Below are positions 8,036-17,114 of a DNA stretch of 50,472 nucleotides, piece by piece (position 1 is the stretch's first letter; every line of letters begins with the position of its first letter). The translations under genes and the position numbers were made by a program. Below the pieces are notes generated by a model. The model saw only the letters and a program-made list of their open reading frames with translations, was not told where the DNA came from and did not search any database. Source of the DNA: Ruminiclostridium sp. GTDB lineage: Bacteria; Bacillota; Clostridia; Oscillospirales; Ruminococcaceae. The stretch spans positions 1-50,472 of the forward strand of contig JAGAWN010000207.1 of NCBI GenBank assembly GCA_017941355.1, in the 5' to 3' direction.

Positions 8036-8064
8036 TTGACACTGCCAAAGAAATGTGGTATAAT
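8036..8064 (+). promoter_or_regulatory. Promoter of the HD-GYP sensor gene
   Basis: TTGACA at 8036-8041, a 17-bp spacer and TATAAT at 8059-8064. The start point near 8071 leaves a leader of about 80 nt before the ATG at 8151. It lies 38 bases after the MATE stop. Confidence 0.85.
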
Positions 8065-8150
8065 AATGTAATCTAAAGCGATACGAAAGCACGGACTCTC
8101 TTTTTCTCTCTGCGGAAGTCATTTATTACCGACAGAATAAGGTGGATCAA

Positions 8151-11100
8151 ATGGTTAAGCATAACAGAACAAAACATTTTTTCGGTTTGCTGCTGTCGTT
8201 GGCAATGCTGATAGGCACACTCGGCACAGGCGCGGCTGCGGAAGAATACCCGATCAATTCCTCCGGCGTTCCCAACAGGAACATAAGCGTGGATCCCACC
8301 GGTCTGAGCGAGGGATTCTCAGCCGTTCTGTACGACAACACGAACGGGCTGCCGACATCGGAAGCAAACGCAATTGCCGAAACCTCGGACGGATTTATCT
8401 GGATCGGCAGCTATGCCGGACTGATACGCTATGACGGAAACACCTTCGAGCGTATGGATCCCTCCGGCGGTCTTACAAGCATAAAATGCCTGTACGCCGA
8501 CAGCAGAGACAGACTCTGGATAGGGACGAACGATAACGGCGTTGCGGTCATGGACAAGGGCGGTTTCCGGATATGGAACAAGATGGACGGTATGGTTTCC
8601 TCACATACCCGCGCCATTGCGGAGGACAACAGCGGGAACATCTATGTCGCCACGGCAGGCGGTATCATGATGTTTGACCCGGACTTAAACCTCACCGCGC
8701 TCAGAGATGAAGAGATCGCGGAAGCAAATATGCGCGACATACGTCTTGGCATCGACGGACAGATCTACGGTACCACAGACGGAGGCGATCTTCTTACGAT
8801 CCGTGACGGCAAGCTGACGAGGTTCATAAGCGCGGAGGCGAATCCTTTAAAGGGTGCAGGAGCAATACTCCCCTCCCCCACCGAACCGGGCAGGCTTTAT
8901 CAGGAAGCCGCAGACCTCGGATTCTACTACATTGACATAAGCAGCGGTTACGATGTCATAGATAAGATAGATATAGCTCCTCTGAATTACCTCAAATCCG
9001 TGGAGTACATCGACGGCAAGCTATGGATCTGCGCCACAAACGGTATCGGGGTAGTTGAGGACGGCAAGTTCCGGCTGCTGGAAAACCTCCCTATGGACAA
9101 CAATGTTTGCCATGTAATGACAGACTATCTCGGGAACCTGTGGTTCGCCTCCACCAGACAGGGCGTGATGAAAGTCGTGCCTAACCAGTTCGCGGATATT
9201 TTCGAGCGTTTCGACCTGCCGGAAGCCGTGGTCAATTCTACCTGCCGCAGCGGCGGAAACCTGTTTGTGGCAACGGATACCGGACTTACGGTCATTGATG
9301 AAAACGGTCCGCTTTCGGAATTCCCGCTGACAAAGGCGGAGACTGTTTCGGGAACGGATCTCGGTGAAAAAGACCTGATAAAGCTGCTGGAGGGCTGCCG
9401 TATCCGCTCTGTTATCCGTGACAGCAAGGAGAGGATATGGATCTCGACATGGCGAAAGTACGGTCTGCTGTGCCTGGACAACGGCGGGCTTACCGCGTTC
9501 ACCGAGGAAGATGGACTGCTTTCGACCAGTCTGCGCTCGGTCAGCGAGTGCGGCGACGGCAGGATACTCGTTGCTCTGACAGGCGGTGTCAATGTCATCG
9601 AGAACGGTAAGGTCACAGCTTCCTACGGCAAAGAGGACGGCATAGAAAACACCGAAAGCCTTACCGTTGAGGAGGGTCTGAACGGAGAGATCATTCTCGG
9701 AAGCAACGGCGGCGGTCTTTACATCATAGATGACAGCGGCGTGCATAATATAAATGTTGAGCAGGGACTGCCCTCGGATATAGTTATGCGTCTGAAGCGC
9801 GACACAGATAACGATGTTGTGTGGATCGTCACCAGCAGCGACATTGCGTATCTGACACCGGACTACAGAGTGGTCAGGATAAAGAACTTCCCCTACCCCA
9901 ACAATTTCGATATTCACAAGAACTCCCATGATGAAATATGGGTACTCAGCAGCAACGGCATTTATGTTCTTCCCGCTGCCTCGCTTCTCGCTAACGGCGA
10001 TATCGCTCCGGTGTTTTACAGCATTGCAAACGGACTTCCCTGCATATCAACGGCAAACTCATACAGCGAGCTGACCGATGACGGCGACCTTTATATTGCG
10101 GGAACCACAGGTGTTGCAAAAGTAAATATCGACAGATCATTTGAGAACGTAAACGATCTGAAAGCTGTGATATCGTGGATCGAGGCAGACGGAGAGATCA
10201 TATATCCCGACAGTGCCGGGGTGTTCAATGTGGAAAGCAGCACTCAGAAGATAACCATACCGGGTTTTGTTTTCAACTATTCGCTGACAGATCCGCAGGT
10301 AAGCTATCAGCTTGAGGGATTTGACCGCGAAAGCGTAACGCTGAGCAGAAGCGAACTTGTCCCCGTGGATTACACCAACCTGCGCGGCGGCGAATACCGC
10401 TTTGTGCTGAACGTAAAGGACGCTATGGGACGCGGGAACAAGGAAGTCTCCGTCCGTATCGTGAAAGCAAGAGCCTTTTACGAAGAGTGGTGGTTCTACC
10501 TTATCTGCGCACTGTTAGGTATCTTTATAATAGCAGAGTTCGTGCGGCTCTACCTGCGAAAAAAGACCCGGAGATTCAGAGAGAGGGAGGAAGAACAGAG
10601 ACGGCTGTTCGACCAGACCGCTACCGCGCTGGTAAACGCGATAGACGCGAAAGACAGATACACACACGGTCATTCCGCAAGAGTTGCGGATTATTCGAGA
10701 AAGATTGCCGAGCTTGCGGGCAAGAGCGAAAAGGAGTGCGAGGACGTTTATTATGCCGCGCTCCTGCATGATGTCGGAAAGATAGGCGTTCCCGGCAGCA
10801 TCATCAACAAGGACGGCAAACTCACCGATGAGGAATACGCCATAATCAAGCAGCACCCCACAAAAGGCGTACAGATCCTTTCGAGCATCACTGAATTTCC
10901 GTATCTGAGCGTCGGAGCGCATTATCACCATGAACGCTACGACGGCAGAGGATATCCGGAAGGACTTAAAGGCGAGGAGATCCCCGAGATAGCGAGAATG
11001 ATCTCGGTGGCGGACGCTTACGACGCGATGACCTCAAAGAGAAGCTACCGTGACCCGATACCGCAGCAGAAAGTGCGCGAAGAGATCGTCAAAGGCTCGG

Positions 11101-12242
11101 GAACTCAGTTTGACCCCGTATTTGCCGGATATATGCTGCACCTGATAGATCTCGATACCGAATATCTGATGCAGGAAAGAGACGATACACAGCAGAACAG
11201 CGGTATATCGGATATTTCCGTCGGTGAATACAGAAGCTCGGTGTCGGAGGGGATCCTCGTGACGCGGTTTATGACGACTGTTACGATGTCGGTGGCATCA
11301 GACGAAGAAGCTACAGGAATACCGCCGGAGCCGGCAATGATACTCTTTGACTCCCTTGACGGAAAAGTTCACAGCAGCGAACGCGAAATAAGGGATCTGC
11401 TGTATTTCGAGTACGGCGAGATAGGCTTCGACGGACGTGCCGTGACCGTCGGCGCAAGGAAGATACAGGCTGATGTAAGCGAGACCGTCTCCGGTGATAT
11501 CGGAAAGAACGGCGATTACAGGATCGAAGCGGTAAGGATAAAAGACCACGCGCTCATACGCGTCATCGGCAAAAAGAATACCGTTAAGGTAATTATAGCT
11601 TTGCCGGACAGCTCGAGATATATGCACATAGGGCTTACGGGCAAGCACTGCCGGTATTTCGATATCAAAACCGAAAAAGCGGAGACTGCGGCTCCGGCAG
11701 ACTTCATTCCGCGTATTGCCGAAGAGATCAGCTATATCAATGTCCCCGCGGGAGATATCCCGAATGTTCAGGTAGATGATTACCGTTCCGCTCATTCGGA
11801 AGGAATAGAGATAAGGGACGGGCTTACGATAAAGTTCCATGCAAAGAGCCTGCCGACCGCGCGGCTCGTATGGCACTGCCCGTACATCGACATCTTCTCC
11901 TCCGCGGACGGCGCTGTGGGAGGCAGCACATACCGCGATATCGCGTTCATGCGGTTTGACGGGGAATTCTGGGAGAGCGATCCGAGCTGCCACGCGGACG
12001 TGAATATCACAAAGACGGAGGAATTCGGCGGCTGGGAAGCATGGAAGAAGTTCAACCGTGACGGTTATGACACATCTGTGACATTCAGAGTCGAGAACAA
12101 CAGCATCACGATCATTACCGAAAACGCCGGTATCGCGATCAGGAATACCGCCGTGCTGAACGAGACCGACAAAACGATATACGCCGCGCTCACCGGAGAT
12201 CAATGCGCACTGACCGATATCAGGATATCCTACAGCGAATGA
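8151..12242 (+). CDS. Beta-propeller sensor with HD-GYP c-di-GMP phosphodiesterase domain
   Basis: 1363 residues. The ATG at 8151 follows AAGGTGG. A signal peptide (1-28, ending TGAAAEE) leads to repeated two-component-type propeller blades (for example TSDGFIWIGSYAGLIRYDG and NLWFASTRQGVMKVV), then a Y_Y_Y-like domain and one membrane helix near 783-803. The cytosolic HD-GYP domain has HGHSARV, LLHDVGKIGVP with HD near 873, QHPTKG, and HHERYDGRGYPEGL with GYP near 933, so all metal and catalytic positions look intact. This family degrades cyclic di-GMP. An unusual C-terminal extension of about 320 residues contains two similar openings (GEYRSSVSEGI and DDYRSAHSEGI); the second leads into a sheet-rich stretch I do not recognise. 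The outside propeller probably senses a ligand and sets local c-di-GMP turnover. Confidence 0.9.
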   Translation: MVKHNRTKHFFGLLLSLAMLIGTLGTGAAAEEYPINSSGVPNRNISVDPTGLSEGFSAVLYDNTNGLPTSEANAIAETSDGFIWIGSYAGLIRYDGNTFERMDPSGGLTSIKCLYADSRDRLWIGTNDNGVAVMDKGGFRIWNKMDGMVSSHTRAIAEDNSGNIYVATAGGIMMFDPDLNLTALRDEEIAEANMRDIRLGIDGQIYGTTDGGDLLTIRDGKLTRFISAEANPLKGAGAILPSPTEPGRLYQEAADLGFYYIDISSGYDVIDKIDIAPLNYLKSVEYIDGKLWICATNGIGVVEDGKFRLLENLPMDNNVCHVMTDYLGNLWFASTRQGVMKVVPNQFADIFERFDLPEAVVNSTCRSGGNLFVATDTGLTVIDENGPLSEFPLTKAETVSGTDLGEKDLIKLLEGCRIRSVIRDSKERIWISTWRKYGLLCLDNGGLTAFTEEDGLLSTSLRSVSECGDGRILVALTGGVNVIENGKVTASYGKEDGIENTESLTVEEGLNGEIILGSNGGGLYIIDDSGVHNINVEQGLPSDIVMRLKRDTDNDVVWIVTSSDIAYLTPDYRVVRIKNFPYPNNFDIHKNSHDEIWVLSSNGIYVLPAASLLANGDIAPVFYSIANGLPCISTANSYSELTDDGDLYIAGTTGVAKVNIDRSFENVNDLKAVISWIEADGEIIYPDSAGVFNVESSTQKITIPGFVFNYSLTDPQVSYQLEGFDRESVTLSRSELVPVDYTNLRGGEYRFVLNVKDAMGRGNKEVSVRIVKARAFYEEWWFYLICALLGIFIIAEFVRLYLRKKTRRFREREEEQRRLFDQTATALVNAIDAKDRYTHGHSARVADYSRKIAELAGKSEKECEDVYYAALLHDVGKIGVPGSIINKDGKLTDEEYAIIKQHPTKGVQILSSITEFPYLSVGAHYHHERYDGRGYPEGLKGEEIPEIARMISVADAYDAMTSKRSYRDPIPQQKVREEIVKGSGTQFDPVFAGYMLHLIDLDTEYLMQERDDTQQNSGISDISVGEYRSSVSEGILVTRFMTTVTMSVASDEEATGIPPEPAMILFDSLDGKVHSSEREIRDLLYFEYGEIGFDGRAVTVGARKIQADVSETVSGDIGKNGDYRIEAVRIKDHALIRVIGKKNTVKVIIALPDSSRYMHIGLTGKHCRYFDIKTEKAETAAPADFIPRIAEEISYINVPAGDIPNVQVDDYRSAHSEGIEIRDGLTIKFHAKSLPTARLVWHCPYIDIFSSADGAVGGSTYRDIAFMRFDGEFWESDPSCHADVNITKTEEFGGWEAWKKFNRDGYDTSVTFRVENNSITIITENAGIAIRNTAVLNETDKTIYAALTGDQCALTDIRISYSE

Positions 12243-12340
12243 ATCACCCGCTGAACCCAAAGGCGGCACATCACTCCCCCGCTTCCGGCGGCGGGAAGAA
12301 CCCGGAATTGCCGCATCAACACACGAAAAAGAGATGAAAT

Positions 12341-13102
12341 ATGAATTCAGCAGCATTAAACTCCTCTCCGCAAAGACGGAGAAAAATGCCTGTCATTATT
12401 TCCGTGATCCTTATTCCGGTAACCGCACTTGTTATTCTCTTTCTGCTTTTGTATTACCCTGCCGACAAAACGGCACTCGACGCAATGAGATCCGATGACA
12501 CTGTAACTGTCTCGGAAACAGGATACGGGTATTTTTTTGACGGACCCACAGATCACTCTTGTTTGATTTTTTACCCCGGCGCAAAGGTCGAGGAAGCCGC
12601 TTACGCTCCCCTGCTTCATTCCCTCGCCGCCGCCGGGATCGACGCTTTCGTTGTCAGAATGCCGTTTGAGATCGCGTTTTTCAACGCAAACGGTGCCGAT
12701 GACGTTTTAAGCACACACAATTACTCCGAATGGTATATGGGCGGACATTCCCTCGGCGGTGTCGTCGCGTCGGACTATGCAGCCGCTCACAGCGATACGT
12801 TCGCAGGTATCATTCTGCTCGCTTCTTACCCGAATAACCCTCTCCCCGAATCATTGACTGAGATACAGCTGATAGGCTCCGAAGATCTCGTGATAAGGGC
12901 GGATATGGTGAACAATACCGAAACAAACTCTCCGAAAAACTGTATCAGACATATCATAGAGGGCGGCAATCACGCGCAGTTCGGCAGCTACGGCAGCCAA
13001 TTCGGCGACGGGATCGCCACGATCTCCGCTGAGGAACAGATCCGTGAGACCGTAGATACGATCATTTCTCTGATCGGTGACCGAACACCGGAAATGCAAT
13101 AA
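12341..13102 (+). CDS. Membrane-anchored alpha/beta hydrolase
   Basis: 253 residues. An N-terminal membrane helix (residues 16-41) suggests anchoring with the enzyme outside. The hydrolase part has the nucleophile elbow GGHSLGG, an acid candidate in LIGSEDLVI, and a C-terminal His in EGGNHAQFGSYG, which resembles the Abhydrolase_5 (PF12695) group. The substrate is unknown. The ATG at 12341 has a weak ribosome site (AAAGAGA). It lies about 100 bases after the HD-GYP gene and may be in the same transcript. Confidence 0.8.
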   Translation: MNSAALNSSPQRRRKMPVIISVILIPVTALVILFLLLYYPADKTALDAMRSDDTVTVSETGYGYFFDGPTDHSCLIFYPGAKVEEAAYAPLLHSLAAAGIDAFVVRMPFEIAFFNANGADDVLSTHNYSEWYMGGHSLGGVVASDYAAAHSDTFAGIILLASYPNNPLPESLTEIQLIGSEDLVIRADMVNNTETNSPKNCIRHIIEGGNHAQFGSYGSQFGDGIATISAEEQIRETVDTIISLIGDRTPEMQ

Positions 13103-13114
13103 CTCCCGGTGTTC
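13083..13114. terminator. Hairpin over the hydrolase stop codon
   Basis: GAACACCGG at 13083-13091 pairs with CCGGTGTTC at 13106-13114 across the stop codon of the hydrolase gene. No T-run follows, so it is more likely an RNA-stabilising or partial terminator hairpin than a strong terminator. Confidence 0.4.
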
Positions 13115-13167
13115 CTTAACGTGACCGCAAGCAACACACAAGCACATTCATCACAGGAGGAAAGATC

Positions 13168-13884
13168 ATGGATCGAAAACTGCTTTACATTCTGTTACCG
13201 CTTCGCCCGGTCATATTCCTGCTTTTCTTCATGGCAGGCTCGCTGATAACAAACAAGGAACTGAGCGAAATAAGCCACTGGTGGTCTGTCGCGGATACGC
13301 CGATCAATATACTCACCATAATACTGCTGACCGCGGTTTCCCGAAAGAACGGAATGACTTATCGGGAACTTATCAACTATCAGAAAGGAAAAACCAAGGT
13401 AAGCCGGATCATTCCGGTATCCCTGGTGATACTTACTGTCGGCACGGGCGGAATGTATCTTGCGGGATTCCTGTGCTACGGAGTAATACCATATCTTCCG
13501 CAGATGATGATAGCGCCCATACACCCGGTCCTCGCAATAATAAACATTCCGCTTCTGCCGGTGACGACAGCTCTGGCAGAGGACGGACTGTATCTCGGCT
13601 GCGGTGTGAACCATATCAGAAACAAATACGCAGCCGTACTTGTCCCCGCTTTCTTTTTCGCTTTGCAGCACAGCTTCATTCCGCCGCTGCCCGATCTGCG
13701 CTACATGATATACAGGTTTCTTTCGTTTCTGCCCATAACTGTGATCCTTTGCGGGTATTACTACCAAAAAAGAGATCCGGTGCCGATAATGATCGGTCAC
13801 GCGCTTATTGACGTCGCAACGGTGACGGAGATATTCGCAACCTCCGCTATTCCGGGGGTCTATGAAGGAATGCTCGGATCATAA
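13168..13884 (+). CDS. CPBP-like membrane protein with altered motif 1
   Basis: 238 residues and about seven or eight membrane segments. The second half fits the CPBP/Abi intramembrane protease family: motif 2 FxxxH is present in FFALQHSF and motif 3 in GHALIDV. Motif 1, normally EExxxR, reads AEDGLYLG here: ED in place of EE and Tyr in place of Arg. It may still bind metal but could be a non-proteolytic member. The ATG at 13168 follows CAGGAGGAAAG. No partner gene shows what it might process. Confidence 0.7.
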   Translation: MDRKLLYILLPLRPVIFLLFFMAGSLITNKELSEISHWWSVADTPINILTIILLTAVSRKNGMTYRELINYQKGKTKVSRIIPVSLVILTVGTGGMYLAGFLCYGVIPYLPQMMIAPIHPVLAIINIPLLPVTTALAEDGLYLGCGVNHIRNKYAAVLVPAFFFALQHSFIPPLPDLRYMIYRFLSFLPITVILCGYYYQKRDPVPIMIGHALIDVATVTEIFATSAIPGVYEGMLGS

Positions 13885-13904
13885 CCGAAAGAATTATTTT
13901 ATTA

Positions 13905-13934
13905 TTGACAAAAAGCAAATTACTATGCTATAAT
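13905..13934 (+). promoter_or_regulatory. Promoter of the chemoreceptor gene
   Basis: TTGACA at 13905-13910, an 18-bp spacer and TATAAT at 13929-13934. The transcript starts near 13941 and runs about 150 nt before the ATG at 14094. Confidence 0.8.
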
Positions 13935-13945
13935 AATATTGGATA

Positions 13946-13983
13946 TGCAAAACACATTTCTCTCATCAGAAATGCGTTTTGCT
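13946..13983 (+). promoter_or_regulatory. 5'-end hairpin of the chemoreceptor mRNA
   Basis: GCAAAACACATTTC at 13947-13960 pairs with GAAATGCGTTTTGC at 13969-13982 (one mismatch), giving a stem of about 15 bp right at the expected 5' end of the transcript. No T-run follows. It may protect the mRNA or be the first stem of a leader element; I recognise no riboswitch class. Confidence 0.5.
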
Positions 13984-14093
13984 GTATTATCGGAAAATAT
14001 CCCGATCGGATACATTATCCAACGGCGCACTTACGATATCTGCGGTATGGTTCCTGCGGTAAACAGACCACAGAATGAGGAGGAGGAAACAAA

Positions 14094-16136
14094 ATGAATA
14101 AAAAAAGCTATAAACTGTCTGTACGGATACCTATAGTTATAATCGCGGCAGTCTCTGTTGTTGTATTTATAATGTGCATATTGTTCTTTGTGTTTTCAAG
14201 GAACACAGTTTCGGCTCTGCTCAATGACCAGGTGGACAACATTGCTGCTCAGAACAACCAGACCGTCAACTCATACCTCACCAGTATGCAGGTGTATTCC
14301 GAAGCCCTGCGCGACGACGTTCTGCGCAACCGCTCACTCGGCAAAGAGGCAGCCGCGCCAATGCTGGAAAGCGCGCTGAAAGATGTAGTTCGTTCCGGCA
14401 GAGTATTCTCGGCTTACTTCGCGTTCGAGCCGAACCAGTTCTTCCCCGATACTCCGGACGGTCTTTCCTACTATGCTTACACCGACGGCGGCAGCATCGC
14501 AATGGATATTCTCAACGACTACGCGGATTACGGCAGCGGTGATTACTACGCCACCACAAGGTCGGTAATGAAGACCCACGTTACCGAGCCTTACAGCTAT
14601 GACCTTACAAACGGTCAGACGGTATGGCTGATAACCCTCAGCAATCCTATCATCGACGAGACCGGCAAGTTCCTCGGCGTTGCGAACTGTGACATTCTCG
14701 CGGATTCCGTGGGAGCGCTCAATTTCACGGCAGGCCCCTACAAAAACGCTTACAGCGCAATTCTTTCCTCAAGCGGATACTACATAGCAAACACAAAGGA
14801 CTCTTCGCTTGTCGGCTCCATGACATCAGCCGGTTCGACAGCGATCCGGAACAGAAACACCGTTGTTGAGAATACACGGGACGAGCTTATCGGAAAAGAC
14901 GCGATAGTCTGCTTTGAACCGATCGAACTCAGCGGAAGTGACCTTGCGTGGGTAAGTATGTTCGTTGTTGCAAACGACGAGGCTTTCGCTCAGATAAACT
15001 CCGTCACGATCACTGTTGTTATCATCGGTATCATCGGCATTGCCGCGCTTGCGGTGATCTGTATCCTGATACTGCACAGTTCCCTCGCTCCGATCAATCC
15101 GCTCATGGAGATCGCCGAAAAGACCAATAACTTTGACTTCTCAGAGAACGGCAGCAAATATGTGTTCCCGCCCAATGAGCTCGGTGACCTTGCCGACGGG
15201 TTCATGGAGATGTCCCGTCATCTGCAGAACGTTGTGCAGGACGAGAGCAGAGTTCTGGGCGCTATGGCAAAAGGCGACTTTACCGTAAGCTCCTCCTGTG
15301 AGGGCGAATATGTGGGCGGACTTGCCGACATACTTTACTCTATACATAACATATCGGATTCCCTCAATTCCACAATATCGCAGATAGATTCCTCGTCCCA
15401 GCAGGTATCTGCCGGAGCGAACATTCTTTCCAGCGGCGCTCAGTCCCTTTCCGACGGCGCTTCTCAGCAGGCTGCCGCGGTGCAGGAGCTTTCCGCTACG
15501 ATCGCGGAACTCTCCGAGCAGGTAAACAAGAATGCGGCAGATGCTCACAATGTCAACAAAAAGGTGAATGAAGCGGCAGAGAGCGTTTCACAGAGCAACG
15601 AAAGCATGAAGCAGCTGATAGCCTCGATGAACGACATAAACCACAGTTCCATGGAGATAGACAAGGTAATCAAGGTAATAGAAGATATCGCTTTCCAGAC
15701 CAATATCCTCGCGCTCAACGCAGCTGTAGAGGCTGCAAGAGCGGGAGATGCAGGCAAAGGATTTGCCGTTGTCGCAGATGAAGTCCGTAATCTCGCAAAC
15801 AAGTCGCAGGAAGCCGCCAAGAGCACTACCAATCTCATAAAGGCTTCGGTAGATGCAGTCTCACGCGGCAGCAAGATAGCCGACGATACAGCCGCAAGCC
15901 TGTTATCCACCGTAGATAATATCAAGGAAATCACCGATAGTATCAACGCTATCTCCGAAGCAAGCGAAAACCAGGCTTCTTCGATATCCCAGGTAAGCAT
16001 AGGTATCAGTCAGATAGCCGATGTTGTTCAGACGAACTCCGCAACAAGCGAGGAGACCGCGGAGTCCAGCGAAAAGCTCTCGTCACAGGCTAATCTGCTT
16101 GGCGAACTTGTGGAAAAATTCAAACTCAGAAACTGA
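14094..16136 (+). CDS. Methyl-accepting chemotaxis protein
   Basis: 680 residues. Two membrane helices (about 13-36 and 302-326) bracket an extracellular region of about 265 residues that looks like a dCache sensor ([16 protein letters not shown], then [19 protein letters not shown]). A HAMP domain follows, and the signalling domain (about 430-680) has the hairpin tip core [20 protein letters not shown]. Such proteins control CheA kinase. No CheA, CheW or flagellar gene is in the window. The ATG at 14094 follows GGAGGAGG. It is preceded by its own promoter and a leader hairpin. Confidence 0.95.
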   Translation: MNKKSYKLSVRIPIVIIAAVSVVVFIMCILFFVFSRNTVSALLNDQVDNIAAQNNQTVNSYLTSMQVYSEALRDDVLRNRSLGKEAAAPMLESALKDVVRSGRVFSAYFAFEPNQFFPDTPDGLSYYAYTDGGSIAMDILNDYADYGSGDYYATTRSVMKTHVTEPYSYDLTNGQTVWLITLSNPIIDETGKFLGVANCDILADSVGALNFTAGPYKNAYSAILSSSGYYIANTKDSSLVGSMTSAGSTAIRNRNTVVENTRDELIGKDAIVCFEPIELSGSDLAWVSMFVVANDEAFAQINSVTITVVIIGIIGIAALAVICILILHSSLAPINPLMEIAEKTNNFDFSENGSKYVFPPNELGDLADGFMEMSRHLQNVVQDESRVLGAMAKGDFTVSSSCEGEYVGGLADILYSIHNISDSLNSTISQIDSSSQQVSAGANILSSGAQSLSDGASQQAAAVQELSATIAELSEQVNKNAADAHNVNKKVNEAAESVSQSNESMKQLIASMNDINHSSMEIDKVIKVIEDIAFQTNILALNAAVEAARAGDAGKGFAVVADEVRNLANKSQEAAKSTTNLIKASVDAVSRGSKIADDTAASLLSTVDNIKEITDSINAISEASENQASSISQVSIGISQIADVVQTNSATSEETAESSEKLSSQANLLGELVEKFKLRN

Positions 16137-16183
16137 ATATGAAGCGGCATTTCGCACCCGCCCAGTAACACTGCACGCTCAGT

Positions 16184-16330
16184 CTGTCGAAAAAAGGAAC
16201 TTTTTTGACAGATGGGTTCGGAATCGGATCCATATTATGATAATGTATCGCTTACCTGAACGGCTGAGATCGGATAACAAAGAAAATCAAAGGCTCCGGA
16301 TCGCGTTATTACGCGGTTCAGAGCCTTTTT
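16184..16330. terminator. Two terminator hairpins after the chemoreceptor gene
   Basis: The first hairpin (16184-16211) pairs CTGTC plus AAAAAAG with CTTTTTT plus GACAG, with one bulged G. The second (16292-16325) pairs GGCTC with GAGCC around a CGCG/CGCG inner stem and is followed by TTTTT; on the minus strand it is followed by TTTGATTTTC. The second can therefore serve the converging gene at 16465 too. The rest of 16137-16464 holds no gene that I can support. Confidence 0.7.
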
Positions 16331-16464
16331 GTCACTGTCGGATACGGCTGTGCGGGGCAGTTACGGTGCGTTTAAGATGCGGGGTTTTACTTACGGAAAA
16401 GTCAGTGATCTGTGCCATAATACAGCCGAATCCGGTCACATCGGGTTTTCTTTATCACGACACA

Positions 16465-17052
16465 TTATTTACTCCCGCGTGCCTTTTTGTTCTCGTATTT
16501 GCCTTTTACGGAAAGACCGATCGTTCCGTCTGCTATCAGAGCGGTAACGTAGCCTGTAAAGCTGAAATCAAATCCGATATTCACCATATTGATGACCGCA
16601 AGTATCAATGCCGCTATATCCAATCCGAGTATGACATAGAAAAGGATCCATGTTTTTTGGCTTCCGAGGTCCTTAACGAACACAAGTATCAGAAGATCGG
16701 CTGCTTTTATTGCATAGAGAATGCAGATAACGATCATAAGCGGAGTGACGGTATAGAAAACCAGATTTACGATGATCGACAGGACACATACTCCGACGTG
16801 CAGGAACAGAAAGGCTTTATAAAAGACCGCAGCTTGCTTGCTGTAATCTTTTATTATATATATCGCGCCCATAATGAGCATTGACAGTATCACTGCCATA
16901 AGAACGATATTTGTGATATTCGACAGCAATGCCGATGATGTTTCGGAGCCGGCAGCGCCGACAATGAAGTTTACTGCGCCTCCCACTGTGCCGAACATCA
17001 TAATGAACATCACGATCAGATGAAATTTTGTAATAAAACTGTTTTTTAACAT
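16465..17052 (-). CDS. Multi-span membrane protein, unrecognised
   Basis: 195 residues with about six hydrophobic segments and short loops, including MVKNSF-like basic ends and a C-terminal tail KGKYENKKARGSK that is probably cytosolic. I recognise no motif or family. The ATG at 17052 follows CAGGAGT. It lies 62 bases downstream of the HD-kinase fusion gene on the same strand and could be cotranscribed with it. Confidence 0.6.
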   Translation of the reverse strand: MLKNSFITKFHLIVMFIMMFGTVGGAVNFIVGAAGSETSSALLSNITNIVLMAVILSMLIMGAIYIIKDYSKQAAVFYKAFLFLHVGVCVLSIIVNLVFYTVTPLMIVICILYAIKAADLLILVFVKDLGSQKTWILFYVILGLDIAALILAVINMVNIGFDFSFTGYVTALIADGTIGLSVKGKYENKKARGSK

Positions 17053-17114
17053 GATAATTATAACTCCTGAAATAAAAAATAATATGAGACAATGCGCTTA
17101 CTGCGGGCGCGTAT

